Source: an uncultured Clostridia bacterium (GTDB taxonomy: Bacteria; Bacillota; Clostridia; Saccharofermentanales; DTU023). Taken from it: a DNA stretch of 41,040 nucleotides. Shown here piece after piece: positions 23,605 through 31,819 of this stretch. The position numbers were made by a program, and so were the translations under genes. The notes under the pieces were generated by a model that had not been told where the DNA came from, made no database searches, and saw only the letters and a list, made by a program, of their open reading frames with translations. The first letter of the stretch is position 1; every line of letters starts with the position of its first letter. The stretch is taken from positions 1 through 41,040 of the forward strand of contig CAKZWV010000029.1 of NCBI GenBank assembly GCA_937922005.1. Reading direction: 5' to 3'.

Positions 23605-24324
23605 CTACTCATGGATCTCCAGGGTATAGCCAATATTTCTTGCCATGGTGATTTCGACGTTGGCCTTCAATTTTTTCAGTTTCTTACGTAAATTCGAAAT
23701 ATACACCCAGACCACATTTATCTCGGCCTCGCTGTCAAAACCCCAGATCTGGTCCATAAAATCCTCAGCGGAAATATAGGCCCCCGGGCGATTGATCAGG
23801 AGTTCCAGAATCTGAAACTCCCGGTTCGCCAGGCGAAAAGTCTTCTCGACCTCACTTGAACTCAGCTCAAAACTACTCCGATTTAAGCAAATATTCCCTA
23901 CCCGCAGGACATTATCCGGGCTTTTTCCCGGTTCTTGCCGCCTGGTCACAGCCCGGATCCGGGCCAGAAGTTCTTGGGTCTCGAAGGGCTTTTTCAGGTA
24001 ATCGTCGGCCCCAGCGTCGAGGCCCTCGACAATATCGGTGGTCTGGGATTTAGCTGTCAAAAGGATGACGGGCACATGGTGGCCCGAGAGGATGGAATAT
24101 TTGCCCTGGGGAGTCCCAGATAGGCGGATCTGCCGGAGGACTTCCATCCCATCCATCTTAGGCATCATAATGTCTAAGATGACTACGTCATAGGCCTGCA
24201 CCGCCAAATAATCCATCGCTTCGATCCCATCGGCGCAGATGTCGACGGTGTAGTTGTTGTGGCGCAGGATAAAGGCGATAGCCTCAGCGGACTCGCTTTC
24301 ATCCTCACACAATAATAAGCGCAT
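23605..24324 (-). CDS. OmpR/PhoB-family response regulator
   Basis: A 239-aa transcription factor. The receiver domain has LLLCEDE (acidic pocket), the phospho-acceptor Asp in VVILDIMMPKMDG, LLTAKS and the conserved Lys in DYLKKPF. The winged-helix DNA-binding domain (about 135-235) has REFQILELLINRPGAYIS and VWVYISNLRKKL. GGGAGG lies upstream of the ATG. It is first in the regulator-kinase-trkA-trkH operon and diverges from the gene at 24441, so both genes are plausible targets. Confidence 0.95.
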   Translation of the reverse strand: MRLLLCEDESESAEAIAFILRHNNYTVDICADGIEAMDYLAVQAYDVVILDIMMPKMDGMEVLRQIRLSGTPQGKYSILSGHHVPVILLTAKSQTTDIVEGLDAGADDYLKKPFETQELLARIRAVTRRQEPGKSPDNVLRVGNICLNRSSFELSSSEVEKTFRLANREFQILELLINRPGAYISAEDFMDQIWGFDSEAEINVVWVYISNLRKKLKKLKANVEITMARNIGYTLEIHE

Positions 24325-24347
24325 TTTCTTCCTCCCTTGTGGGCTCT

Positions 24348-24356
24348 ATTCTAACA
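24348..24356 (-). promoter_or_regulatory. Extended -10 promoter of the regulator/trk operon
   Basis: On the minus strand TGTTAGAAT gives an extended -10 box about 24 bp before the response regulator ATG. No good -35 box is seen, which is common for extended -10 promoters. Confidence 0.45.
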
Positions 24357-24385
24357 TAACGCCAGGGTTTCGCCACTGCTCCAGC

Positions 24386-24414
24386 TCGACAAAATCCGAG
24401 GCTTTTGTTACAAT
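24386..24414 (+). promoter_or_regulatory. Promoter of the divergent membrane-protein gene
   Basis: TCGACA (24386-24391), a 17-bp spacer and TACAAT (24409-24414). The start site would fall at the ribosome binding site, giving a very short leader. Confidence 0.65.
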
Positions 24415-24440
24415 GCTGTAAAGGAGGCAGCAAGGCGGCT

Positions 24441-25556
24441 ATGAAAAAGAATTGGTGGATCAAGGAAACAGACGCAGCAGAAGAGGCCAAAAATCAGGTC
24501 TCTGAGCCCGTTGCGCCTTCAACTCAAGGCCCGGCCACGGCGTCTGTCGCAAGCTTGACTCAGGACGCAGCTCCTGAGTATGCCGAAGCCTCTGGGTCTG
24601 GCGCAGCCCCTGAGTCTGGCAAAGCCCCGACCCGGGACCTAGGCCACTTGGACGGCTTGGGCCTTGCAAAGTCTGCCCGTATCCCCCGGGTGCATTCCCA
24701 CCTGGCTGACGGTCGTCGCCTTTATCCCCTTTTGTTGAATGCTAAGACCCTGTTATTCAGCTGTGCCCTTGGCCTCTTAGCTGCGATCCTAGCCTATGGG
24801 ATGGTCTCCCTCTGGGAGGATGCCCTGGGTCTAGCCCTCCTTTTACTGGTGGCCGAGTCGGTCCTGGTAGCTTATTTTATCGGCCTATTCTTATGTATCC
24901 ACAGCTTGGGCGAAGAGGAAGCCCAGATTTTTACCTACCACCGCAAGATTTATGCGGTCCTCACCGAACCAGGGGCCTATCTTTTACCTTTTGGCGTTCA
25001 GCCCCTGCGAATTCATCTTCCCTTGAACGCCCACGAGCAAAATCTCCTAGAAGGGGCTGCTGAGCGGGCTGCTGCCCCCAATCCCATTCCTTGTGATTCC
25101 CTCACCCGCCGGGCCACTCGAGCCCTTGAAAAGCGGGATCGGCAAGGGATTATTTGCTTAAAACGTCGTTTTTATCGGTCAGCACCCATCCAAGTGGGGG
25201 AGGGCCTTTGTGAACTCTTCCTGGTCTGGCAGATCTTTGATCCCCAGCCCTTAGCTGAAAACTTAGATGATTTTCCCAGTTTTTTAGCAAATATTCTCGA
25301 ACTTGCTTGTTCCAAGGCAGACCGCCTGCCAGCCCGGGGGGGCCAAGTTTCCACAGGGGGACAAGCTTCTACAGGGGGACAGGCTTCCACAGGGGGACAA
25401 GCTTCTAGAGGCGGCCACACTCCCTCGGATGTCTCTTCTCTTCTTTCAAGTGATCTAGCAGGGACCTTGGAGGAGGCTCTCCGACCTGAACTTCAGGCCT
25501 TGGGGATTGAACTTTTATCCCTGCATGTGATGCGAGCATCATCTAGACAAGATTGA
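24441..25556 (+). CDS. Membrane protein with a weak SPFH/band-7 resemblance
   Basis: A 371-aa protein from ATG 24441 (AAGGAGG and a nearer AAGGCGG upstream). Residues 1-70 are disordered and Ala/Pro/Glu-rich. Two transmembrane helices follow (about 101-122 and 127-153). The soluble part has AVLTEPGAYLLPFGVQPLRI, then LFLVWQIFDPQPLAENLDDF, and ends LEEALRPELQALGIELLSLHV. That order resembles a band-7/SPFH domain, but I cannot confirm it. A GGQASTGGQAST repeat block interrupts the late part of the domain. It diverges from the two-component operon. The function is unknown. Confidence 0.6.
   Translation: MKKNWWIKETDAAEEAKNQVSEPVAPSTQGPATASVASLTQDAAPEYAEASGSGAAPESGKAPTRDLGHLDGLGLAKSARIPRVHSHLADGRRLYPLLLNAKTLLFSCALGLLAAILAYGMVSLWEDALGLALLLLVAESVLVAYFIGLFLCIHSLGEEEAQIFTYHRKIYAVLTEPGAYLLPFGVQPLRIHLPLNAHEQNLLEGAAERAAAPNPIPCDSLTRRATRALEKRDRQGIICLKRRFYRSAPIQVGEGLCELFLVWQIFDPQPLAENLDDFPSFLANILELACSKADRLPARGGQVSTGGQASTGGQASTGGQASRGGHTPSDVSSLLSSDLAGTLEEALRPELQALGIELLSLHVMRASSRQD
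25344..25415 (+). repeat. 18-bp tandem repeat inside the coding region, four copies
   Basis: CAAGCTTCTACAGGGGGA-type units begin at 25344, 25362, 25380 and 25398, each encoding QASTGG. They are in frame and highly similar, so copy number may vary between strains. Confidence 0.88.
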
Positions 25557-25628
25557 TAGTAGGATTCCACCTCCTCTCACTGACGAGAAAGGGGCTTAGC
25601 CTACTTCCTTGTCTTTTCATCTAAACCA

Positions 25629-25688
25629 TTATGTCAGGCCTATGGGCCTTATGTCATTTATATGGATATTATGTCAGCCCTATGGATC
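25629..25688 (+). repeat. Tandem array, three copies of a 20-bp unit
   Basis: TTATGTCAGGCCTATGGGCC, TTATGTCATTTATATGGATA and TTATGTCAGCCCTATGGATC begin at 25629, 25649 and 25669, exactly 20 bp apart, 22 bp before the start codon of the next gene. Confidence 0.85.
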
Positions 25689-25710
25689 CTGACGGGAAAG
25701 GAGGTCTAAG

Positions 25711-28698
25711 ATGAAATCTATTTCTCGTTTATCCTATATGAAGGGCCTATTAGCTCTTCTGATTGTAACTATGCTGTGTGGCTTCGGCCTGGGCCTTGAA
25801 CCAAGCTCCGGACAAAGTTTTGCGCCAGCTTTCGGAAGCGCCCTTCTTGGTTCCCCTAGGGTCCACGCCCTGCCTGGGCAGCAAGGCCCTCAGCCCCGCT
25901 TCCAGGCCCCTGGTCAGCCAATAAATCCAGCCCGACCGGTCGTTTCTCCTTTGGGTCAAGGTCCCCTCATCGATGAAGATACACATACTATCCTGGGCCT
26001 TCACATCCAAGGTCTTCCCCAGCCAGAAATTGGGAAACCTGTACCTTTCAACTTAGGAGGGCTCCAGATAGCGCCTTCCTCTGTTGTCTTGGATCCAGAT
26101 GAAGCCATTCGCTGGCAGGTAGAGCAGGCTAAGGGCCAATGGGTGGACCTTCCTGCGGGCCCTGTTGGTCCTGCTAGTCAACCAGGCCAAGCGGCTGCTT
26201 TCGTGGCAGGTCAACGGTATGCCTTGACTTTCCAGCTTCGCATAGAAGATGTTAAGGGGGAAGATCCACTTAACTTCGCCGATCCTACCAATCAGCTTGA
26301 GCTGGCTTTCCTGGATGATCCTAAGTCAGAACTCACCTATACGCTCAAAAACATCCCTGACAAAAAAGCACCGGGTCGCCAGGCAATCCTTGAAGTGCGG
26401 ATTGTCTACCCTGCCCTGGTGCAAATGTATAAGGTCGATGTCAGCGGAGGCTCTGCCAGCCTGAAGGGCTCTCGGGTGGTGAAAGCCCCTGCAGGAGCGA
26501 AAATTGCCCTAGAGGCTCAGTCAGCTCCAGAAGACAAGATTTTTGATACGTGGACGGGAGCTGATGTAGAAACGCTTTTACCGGACTCTGTCCATCTTGC
26601 AAAAACTTCCTTCACCATGCCCGACCACGATGTAGCCTTTCGTGCCACCTATAAGGACGATCCGGATAAGATCCGTAAGCTGACAGTGACGGCTCTAACT
26701 CAACCAGAAGCGGCCCTTTTGCCGACTGTAGACGGGATAGAGTTTGAAACAGATATCAAAGATTCGGCTCTTAATGACCCGATTTGCCTAGTCAACAGGG
26801 ATGCCTCTCACTGGGAGCAACTAACTTCCGGTCGCTGGGAAGCCCTGCCCCCTGAAACACCCTTTGTCGCTGGAGAAAGCTACCGCCTGGTTCTGGTGGT
26901 AAGCCCTCATGCCCCATACTCCTTTGCGAAAACTTGCCAGGTCACGGTAGAGGACAAGTCTCTGCAGCCAACGATTGCCCCTAAGGGAACCGGCCTAGCC
27001 GTAAGTTATGAATTTGATCGCCTAGGGGAAGAGAATATGAAAGTCTCCTTTAACACTAACGGGGGGAAAGTAGATCCCGACCGTCCCATGGAGGAGATCG
27101 CTATCCCCAAGGGAAGCTTGTATCCCCTACCAGCGTGTAAATTCATTCCGCCTCAGGACAAAGACTTTGCGGGCTGGAGTATTTCAGGACAGGGAACAAA
27201 TACTCCTCTGCCGTCGGATCAGAAAATCCTCATCGATAAGCCTTTGACCCTATCAGCCCAATGGAAAGAAGCGCCCAAGACCTACCATGCCCTCCAGATT
27301 AGCTCTGGCCGGATCATGCCGAAGGTCGGGGATCCTCTGGCCAAGGGCCAGATCAAAGAGGGTGAGAAAGTCAACCTCCTCCCCCTGCCAGCTCCTGTGG
27401 GCCAGGTTTTTGCGGGCTGGGAGTTGAAAAAAGGCACCTTGCCCCCGGATGTGAAGGCAGAAGCGCTCAAGAAGCCAGACTTGAGCTTCCCCATGGCCGG
27501 AGAAGAACTGGCCTTGGAAGCAACCTATGAAGATGCCCCAGCCGACGCTACCAGCTCCTCCATCACCCTAACTCACGCTAAGGCCAACCTAGAGGGGAAG
27601 ACCGTCACAGAAGCCAGCCCCGGCAGCAGGCTCACGATCGAGGCGGACATCCAAGAAGGACAAAGCTTTGTAGGCTGGCAAGTCAAGCAGGGATTATTTG
27701 CTCTAGAAAATCCGAAAGTGAATCCTCTGACTTTGACCATGCCGAACGGGTCTTTCGAGCTCGAGGCCCTCTTGGAGGGAACCCCGAAATCTTCGGGCAC
27801 GTCCACGACGGGCAAGGTCGTAGTAAGCTATGCCATCCATGTGGAGGGCGGATCTGTGACGATTGACGACGGTCCCGCCGTTTTAGATAAGAATAACGAG
27901 GTCTATGCCGAAGCGGGCACGCAGATCAGGGTGACCCCCAAGCTGCCCGAACATAAGACTTTCGAATACTGGACGATTAAGAAGGGGACCGATGCTCCCT
28001 ATAAAGACTCCAAGGCCGAGCAAAAGTTCCTCATGGGCACTGAGACCATTTCCCTGGTCGCAACTTTCAAGGAGATCAAGCCGGTGCCCCTAGTCCTCGA
28101 TCCCAGTTCCGGAAAGATTCAAGGGAAGTCGGGCCTCGTGGAGTATGAAGTCTATCCCGGCGACACCCTGACCCTCCCGAAGGTGGAGCGCCCTGGTTAT
28201 AGCTTTGCCTATTGGCATAGTAAGAAAGGCAAGGAATATAAGATCGGCGACGTTTTCGACATTGGCGACAAATATTCCATCCACGGTCCCGACGTACTCA
28301 CGGCTTTCTGGGAGAATAAGAAGCCTGGCCAGCCCCCGGCACCTCAGCCGGTGCCGGAGTCGAAGAAGGTCCCGTCGTGGGCCTTGGGGCCCCGGGTAGC
28401 AAGGCAGGTTGAGGTCCGGCCTACGGTTTTAGGGCATCGCACTCCCTCGCCCGGGGCCACCATGCCCCTCCGGCCCGAGCAAATTGTGCCTCAAAAGCCC
28501 AGTCCTCAAGGACCTCCAGCGGTGAGACCTAATTCCCAGGCCCATGTCGTGCCCAATTTCCATCCGCAAGTGAATCCAAGTCGCCCCTCGATCCCGGCTA
28601 CTGGTGAGGGCTCTTACAGGGGGCCCGTGGTTATTAGCCTAGGATTGGCCCTGGCTCTCATCCTGCTGGCTTGGAAAATTTGTAAGAACACCCCGTAG
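25711..28698 (+). CDS. Large cell-wall-anchored surface protein with InlB-B/Listeria-Bacteroides-type repeats
   Basis: A 995-aa protein. Signal peptide at about 1-52. A Pro/Gln-rich N-terminal segment follows, then two less regular beta domains and about six divergent repeats of 75-85 aa. Each repeat has a core like VSFNTNGGKVDPD, then F.GW or F.YW (FAGWSI, FAGWEL, FVGWQV, FEYWTI, FAYWHS), and ends L.A.(W/Y/F)(K/E), the pattern of InlB B-repeat / Flg_new domains. A Pro-rich wall spacer follows (PQKPSPQGPPAVRP). It ends SIPATGEGS, a hydrophobic segment and WKICKNTP, an LPXTG-variant sortase signal with Ile in the first position. AAAGGAGG precedes the ATG. It probably acts as an adhesin or surface-layer protein. 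Confidence 0.82.
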   Translation: MKSISRLSYMKGLLALLIVTMLCGFGLGLEPSSGQSFAPAFGSALLGSPRVHALPGQQGPQPRFQAPGQPINPARPVVSPLGQGPLIDEDTHTILGLHIQGLPQPEIGKPVPFNLGGLQIAPSSVVLDPDEAIRWQVEQAKGQWVDLPAGPVGPASQPGQAAAFVAGQRYALTFQLRIEDVKGEDPLNFADPTNQLELAFLDDPKSELTYTLKNIPDKKAPGRQAILEVRIVYPALVQMYKVDVSGGSASLKGSRVVKAPAGAKIALEAQSAPEDKIFDTWTGADVETLLPDSVHLAKTSFTMPDHDVAFRATYKDDPDKIRKLTVTALTQPEAALLPTVDGIEFETDIKDSALNDPICLVNRDASHWEQLTSGRWEALPPETPFVAGESYRLVLVVSPHAPYSFAKTCQVTVEDKSLQPTIAPKGTGLAVSYEFDRLGEENMKVSFNTNGGKVDPDRPMEEIAIPKGSLYPLPACKFIPPQDKDFAGWSISGQGTNTPLPSDQKILIDKPLTLSAQWKEAPKTYHALQISSGRIMPKVGDPLAKGQIKEGEKVNLLPLPAPVGQVFAGWELKKGTLPPDVKAEALKKPDLSFPMAGEELALEATYEDAPADATSSSITLTHAKANLEGKTVTEASPGSRLTIEADIQEGQSFVGWQVKQGLFALENPKVNPLTLTMPNGSFELEALLEGTPKSSGTSTTGKVVVSYAIHVEGGSVTIDDGPAVLDKNNEVYAEAGTQIRVTPKLPEHKTFEYWTIKKGTDAPYKDSKAEQKFLMGTETISLVATFKEIKPVPLVLDPSSGKIQGKSGLVEYEVYPGDTLTLPKVERPGYSFAYWHSKKGKEYKIGDVFDIGDKYSIHGPDVLTAFWENKKPGQPPAPQPVPESKKVPSWALGPRVARQVEVRPTVLGHRTPSPGATMPLRPEQIVPQKPSPQGPPAVRPNSQAHVVPNFHPQVNPSRPSIPATGEGSYRGPVVISLGLALALILLAWKICKNTP

Positions 28699-28712
28699 TC
28701 CACTATTCTTTC

Positions 28713-28736
28713 CCCCCGGATCCCCGGGGGTTTTTT
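28713..28736 (+). terminator. Rho-independent terminator
   Basis: CCCCCGG / CCGGGGG with loop ATCC is followed by six T. It ends the surface-protein transcript. Confidence 0.93.
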
Positions 28737-28866
28737 ATACCTGGACAAGCAACTAGGCGCAGAGGCAATATGTTATCTTGCCGCAATTGGAATCCTATCC
28801 CAGATCGCTTAAAATGCCTTGAAATTGCTTCTATTATTTTAGATCGTCTTATTGGTCCTTCGTGTT

Positions 28867-28896
28867 TTGTAATTCCCTAGGAAAAAAACCCATAAT
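28867..28896 (+). promoter_or_regulatory. Candidate promoter of the leader ORF / gyrA
   Basis: TTGTAA (28867-28872), an 18-bp spacer and CATAAT (28891-28896). The start site would be near 28903, about 17 nt before the leader ORF. Confidence 0.45.
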
Positions 28897-28919
28897 CCAT
28901 TACACTAAGGAGTGAAAAC

Positions 28920-29027
28920 ATGGGGCCACTCCTGGTCGAGATGCAAAAAATAAGTCGCTCTAGCGGGTTACCCCATAAAAATTTCATGCCTGTTCCCCTT
29001 AGCAGGGCTCAGACCAAGAAAGAATAG
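28920..29027 (+). CDS. Possible 35-aa leader peptide upstream of gyrA
   Basis: ATG 28920 has AAGGAGTG 5-8 nt upstream, a better ribosome site than that of gyrA itself (TAGGAA). The peptide starts MGPLLVEMQKISRSSGL and ends SRAQTKKE, with TAG 29025 only 6 bp before the gyrA ATG, so coupling is plausible. ATGGGG (28920-28925) can pair with CCCCAT (28971-28976), which would hide the leader start. No family is recognised; the ORF could be fortuitous. Confidence 0.45.
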   Translation: MGPLLVEMQKISRSSGLPHKNFMPVPLSRAQTKKE

Positions 29028-29033
29028 GAAACC

Positions 29034-31805
29034 ATGGCAAATAAAAAGAAACTAACGAAGGCCCAAGAAGAGCTTGAGGCTCAGATAGAGGCCGCCTTTG
29101 TCAACCAGGATATGGAGATCCATCCAGTTGACCTCAATATTGAGATGAGAAAGTCCTTTATGGACTATTCGATGAGCGTCATCACCGACCGGGCCTTGCC
29201 CGACGTCCGGGATGGGCTCAAACCAGTCCATCGCAGGATTATTTATTCCATGTTCGACCAAGGCTTCTTGCCGGACAAGCCGTACCGAAAGTGTGCGACC
29301 ACAGTTGGAGACGTTCTGGGTCGCTTCCACCCCCACGGAGATGCTGCAGTTTACGATGCTTTGGTGCGTTTAGCACAAAATTTCTCCATGCGCTATCCCC
29401 TAGTCGACGGACACGGGAACTTTGGATCGAGAGACGGGGATGCCGCAGCTGCCTACCGGTATACAGAGGCACGTTTACAGAATATTTCCCTTGAATTACT
29501 ACGGGACATTAAGAAAAATACGGTTGACTTTCAACCAAACTTTGACGAACACGTCATGGAGCCCAACGTCCTCCCTGCCTCCTACCCCAACCTCCTGGTA
29601 AACGGGTCGAGCGGAATCGCCGTCGGGATGACGACCTACATTCCCCCACACAATTTGGGGGAGACGATTGATGCAGCGGTAGCTCTCCTCCACAATCCTG
29701 AGATCTCCCTCACCGAATTGATGACCCATATTCAAGGCCCCGATTTCCCGACTTATGGGATAATTATGGGGAAAAAGGGGATCTACGACACCTATCGGAC
29801 GGGACGGGGAACCATTGTCGTCCGGGCCCACTGCGAAATCAAGGAACAAGAACGAGGCAAGATGATTATTCTTGTCAGCGACCTCCCCTACCAGATCAAT
29901 AAGGCGGAACTCATTGCCAACCTGGCCCAGCAGGTCAAAGACAAGCGGATTGAGGGAATTTCAAACGTCCGGGATGAATCGGACCGAAACCAGGACATCC
30001 GCATCGTCATTGAGCTCAAGAAAGAGGCCACGCCAGCCGTAGTCCTCAACCAACTCTACAAATACACGGCCCTGCAAACCAATATTCATGCCATCATGCT
30101 GGCCCTTGTCCCCGAAAAGGAGGGGGATGAGGTACGTTTTGTGCCTCGTCTCTTGTCCCTGAAGCAGATGCTGGCCCATTATCTACGCCACGCCGAGGAA
30201 GTTTTGAGTCGCCGTACCCAGTTTGACTTGGATAAGGCAGAGGCCCGCCTCCATATCTTGGAGGGTTTGCAAAAGGCCATTGATAAAATTGACCTGGTTA
30301 TCGATCTGATTCGCCATTCAGAGACCGAGGCCCTAGCGAAACAGCGGCTCCAAGAGCAGATTGGCCTGACCGAGATCCAAGCCCAGAGTGTCGTTGATAT
30401 GCGATTGGGCCGCCTTTCTGGACTTGAGCGTCAGAAGATCCTTGAGGAGCGGGCGGCCGTGGAAGCCTCGATTGTAGAATTTACGGCGATTTTGACCGAC
30501 AAAGACCGGATGGTGGAGACCCTTACCGCAGAGATGCTCCAGGTCAAGGAAAAGTACCAGGATGAGCGGAGAACCGTCCTAGGTCCGAGTTTTGAGGAAG
30601 TAGAGGATGAGTCTCTCATTGAGAATGAGCCCATTGTCATCACCTTATCCAAAGAGGGCTATATCAAGCGGATGCAGCTCAGCGATTACCAGATCCAGCA
30701 CCGGGGTGGCCGGGGCATTGAGGCCATGAAGACCCGGGAAGCCGATATCGTCGACAATGTCTATACGGCCATGTCCCACGATACCATCCTCTTCTTTAGC
30801 GATGCGGGGAAGGTCTATCTGCTCAAAGCTTACCAGCTTCCCCAGAGCAGCCGCCAAGCCAAGGGAACGGCCCTAATCAACCTCTTGAGTCTAGAAACGG
30901 ATGAAAAGATCACTGGCCTCATTCCCTTGAGCAACTTGGAGGAGGAACACGTTGACCTGGCCATGATCACCGAGCAAGGTCGGATGAAACGGACATCTTT
31001 GCGAGAATTCATGAATATTCGCAAGAGTGGGCTGATTGCCCTCCGCCTCAAGCCGGGCGACCGTTTAATCGCCATCCGCAAGTGCAGGGATGACGACGAA
31101 GTTGTGGTGGTCACCCACCGGGGCCAGGGGATCCGCTTTGGGGCCTCTGATACCATGCAAGTGGGGAGAAATGCAGCCGGTATCCGGGCCATTCGCTTGG
31201 CTCCGGATGATTTTGTTATTGGTATGGTGACCGTACCAGCCGCCAAGGGCGACCCTGAGGAGATGGAGGAGGACCAGGCTCCCTGCCTTGTGACCATCAC
31301 GGAACATGGCTACGGGAAGCGTACCCCCATCCATGACTTTAACCTTCAGAAGAGAGGGGGCAAGGGAAGCTTGATCCACCGCTTGAGTGAGCGCACAGGG
31401 AACATTGTTTGCGCTAATCTGGTGGATAGTAGCAATCGTATCATTTTGATCAGCGAGACCGGGAATATTATCGCCATTGAAGCCGAGGAAGTCCCGATTT
31501 TGGGTCGGGTCACCATGGGCGTCAAGATTATGAAAAATCGGGATGCCACCGTCGTGGAAATGTGCGTCCTGCCAAGTGAAGCCGAACTTGACGCTATCCG
31601 TGAAAAAGCGGCTGAACAGGCCCTTGCTGTCGCCAAAGGTGAAAGCAGCGAGCCTGGCCAGGTTGACGAGCCTGCTGACAACGAGCCCTATCAAGACCTG
31701 TCCTTAGTGGATGAATTTGACGATGACCTGCCAGCCGATATGGACGATGACTTGGGTGACGATGACATTGACCTAGGCGACGACGAAGACGACCTGGGCG
31801 ACTAG
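29034..31805 (+). CDS. gyrA: DNA gyrase subunit A
   Basis: Breaks and rejoins DNA to introduce negative supercoils together with GyrB. Catalytic Tyr143 lies in AAYRYTEARL. The quinolone region reads HPHGDAAVYDALVRLAQ: the residue equivalent to E. coli Ser83 is Ala104, and Asp87 is kept as Asp108. The C-terminal wrapping domain has the GyrA box as QKRGGKG, which marks it as GyrA rather than ParC. At 923 aa it is about 100 longer than B. subtilis GyrA, through about 25 extra N-terminal residues and a very acidic tail (DDDLGDDDIDLGDDEDDLGD). gyrB is not adjacent. Followed after 14 bp by an alcohol dehydrogenase gene. Confidence 0.97.
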   Translation: MANKKKLTKAQEELEAQIEAAFVNQDMEIHPVDLNIEMRKSFMDYSMSVITDRALPDVRDGLKPVHRRIIYSMFDQGFLPDKPYRKCATTVGDVLGRFHPHGDAAVYDALVRLAQNFSMRYPLVDGHGNFGSRDGDAAAAYRYTEARLQNISLELLRDIKKNTVDFQPNFDEHVMEPNVLPASYPNLLVNGSSGIAVGMTTYIPPHNLGETIDAAVALLHNPEISLTELMTHIQGPDFPTYGIIMGKKGIYDTYRTGRGTIVVRAHCEIKEQERGKMIILVSDLPYQINKAELIANLAQQVKDKRIEGISNVRDESDRNQDIRIVIELKKEATPAVVLNQLYKYTALQTNIHAIMLALVPEKEGDEVRFVPRLLSLKQMLAHYLRHAEEVLSRRTQFDLDKAEARLHILEGLQKAIDKIDLVIDLIRHSETEALAKQRLQEQIGLTEIQAQSVVDMRLGRLSGLERQKILEERAAVEASIVEFTAILTDKDRMVETLTAEMLQVKEKYQDERRTVLGPSFEEVEDESLIENEPIVITLSKEGYIKRMQLSDYQIQHRGGRGIEAMKTREADIVDNVYTAMSHDTILFFSDAGKVYLLKAYQLPQSSRQAKGTALINLLSLETDEKITGLIPLSNLEEEHVDLAMITEQGRMKRTSLREFMNIRKSGLIALRLKPGDRLIAIRKCRDDDEVVVVTHRGQGIRFGASDTMQVGRNAAGIRAIRLAPDDFVIGMVTVPAAKGDPEEMEEDQAPCLVTITEHGYGKRTPIHDFNLQKRGGKGSLIHRLSERTGNIVCANLVDSSNRIILISETGNIIAIEAEEVPILGRVTMGVKIMKNRDATVVEMCVLPSEAELDAIREKAAEQALAVAKGESSEPGQVDEPADNEPYQDLSLVDEFDDDLPADMDDDLGDDDIDLGDDEDDLGD

Positions 31806-31819
31806 AAAGGAAATACTCC

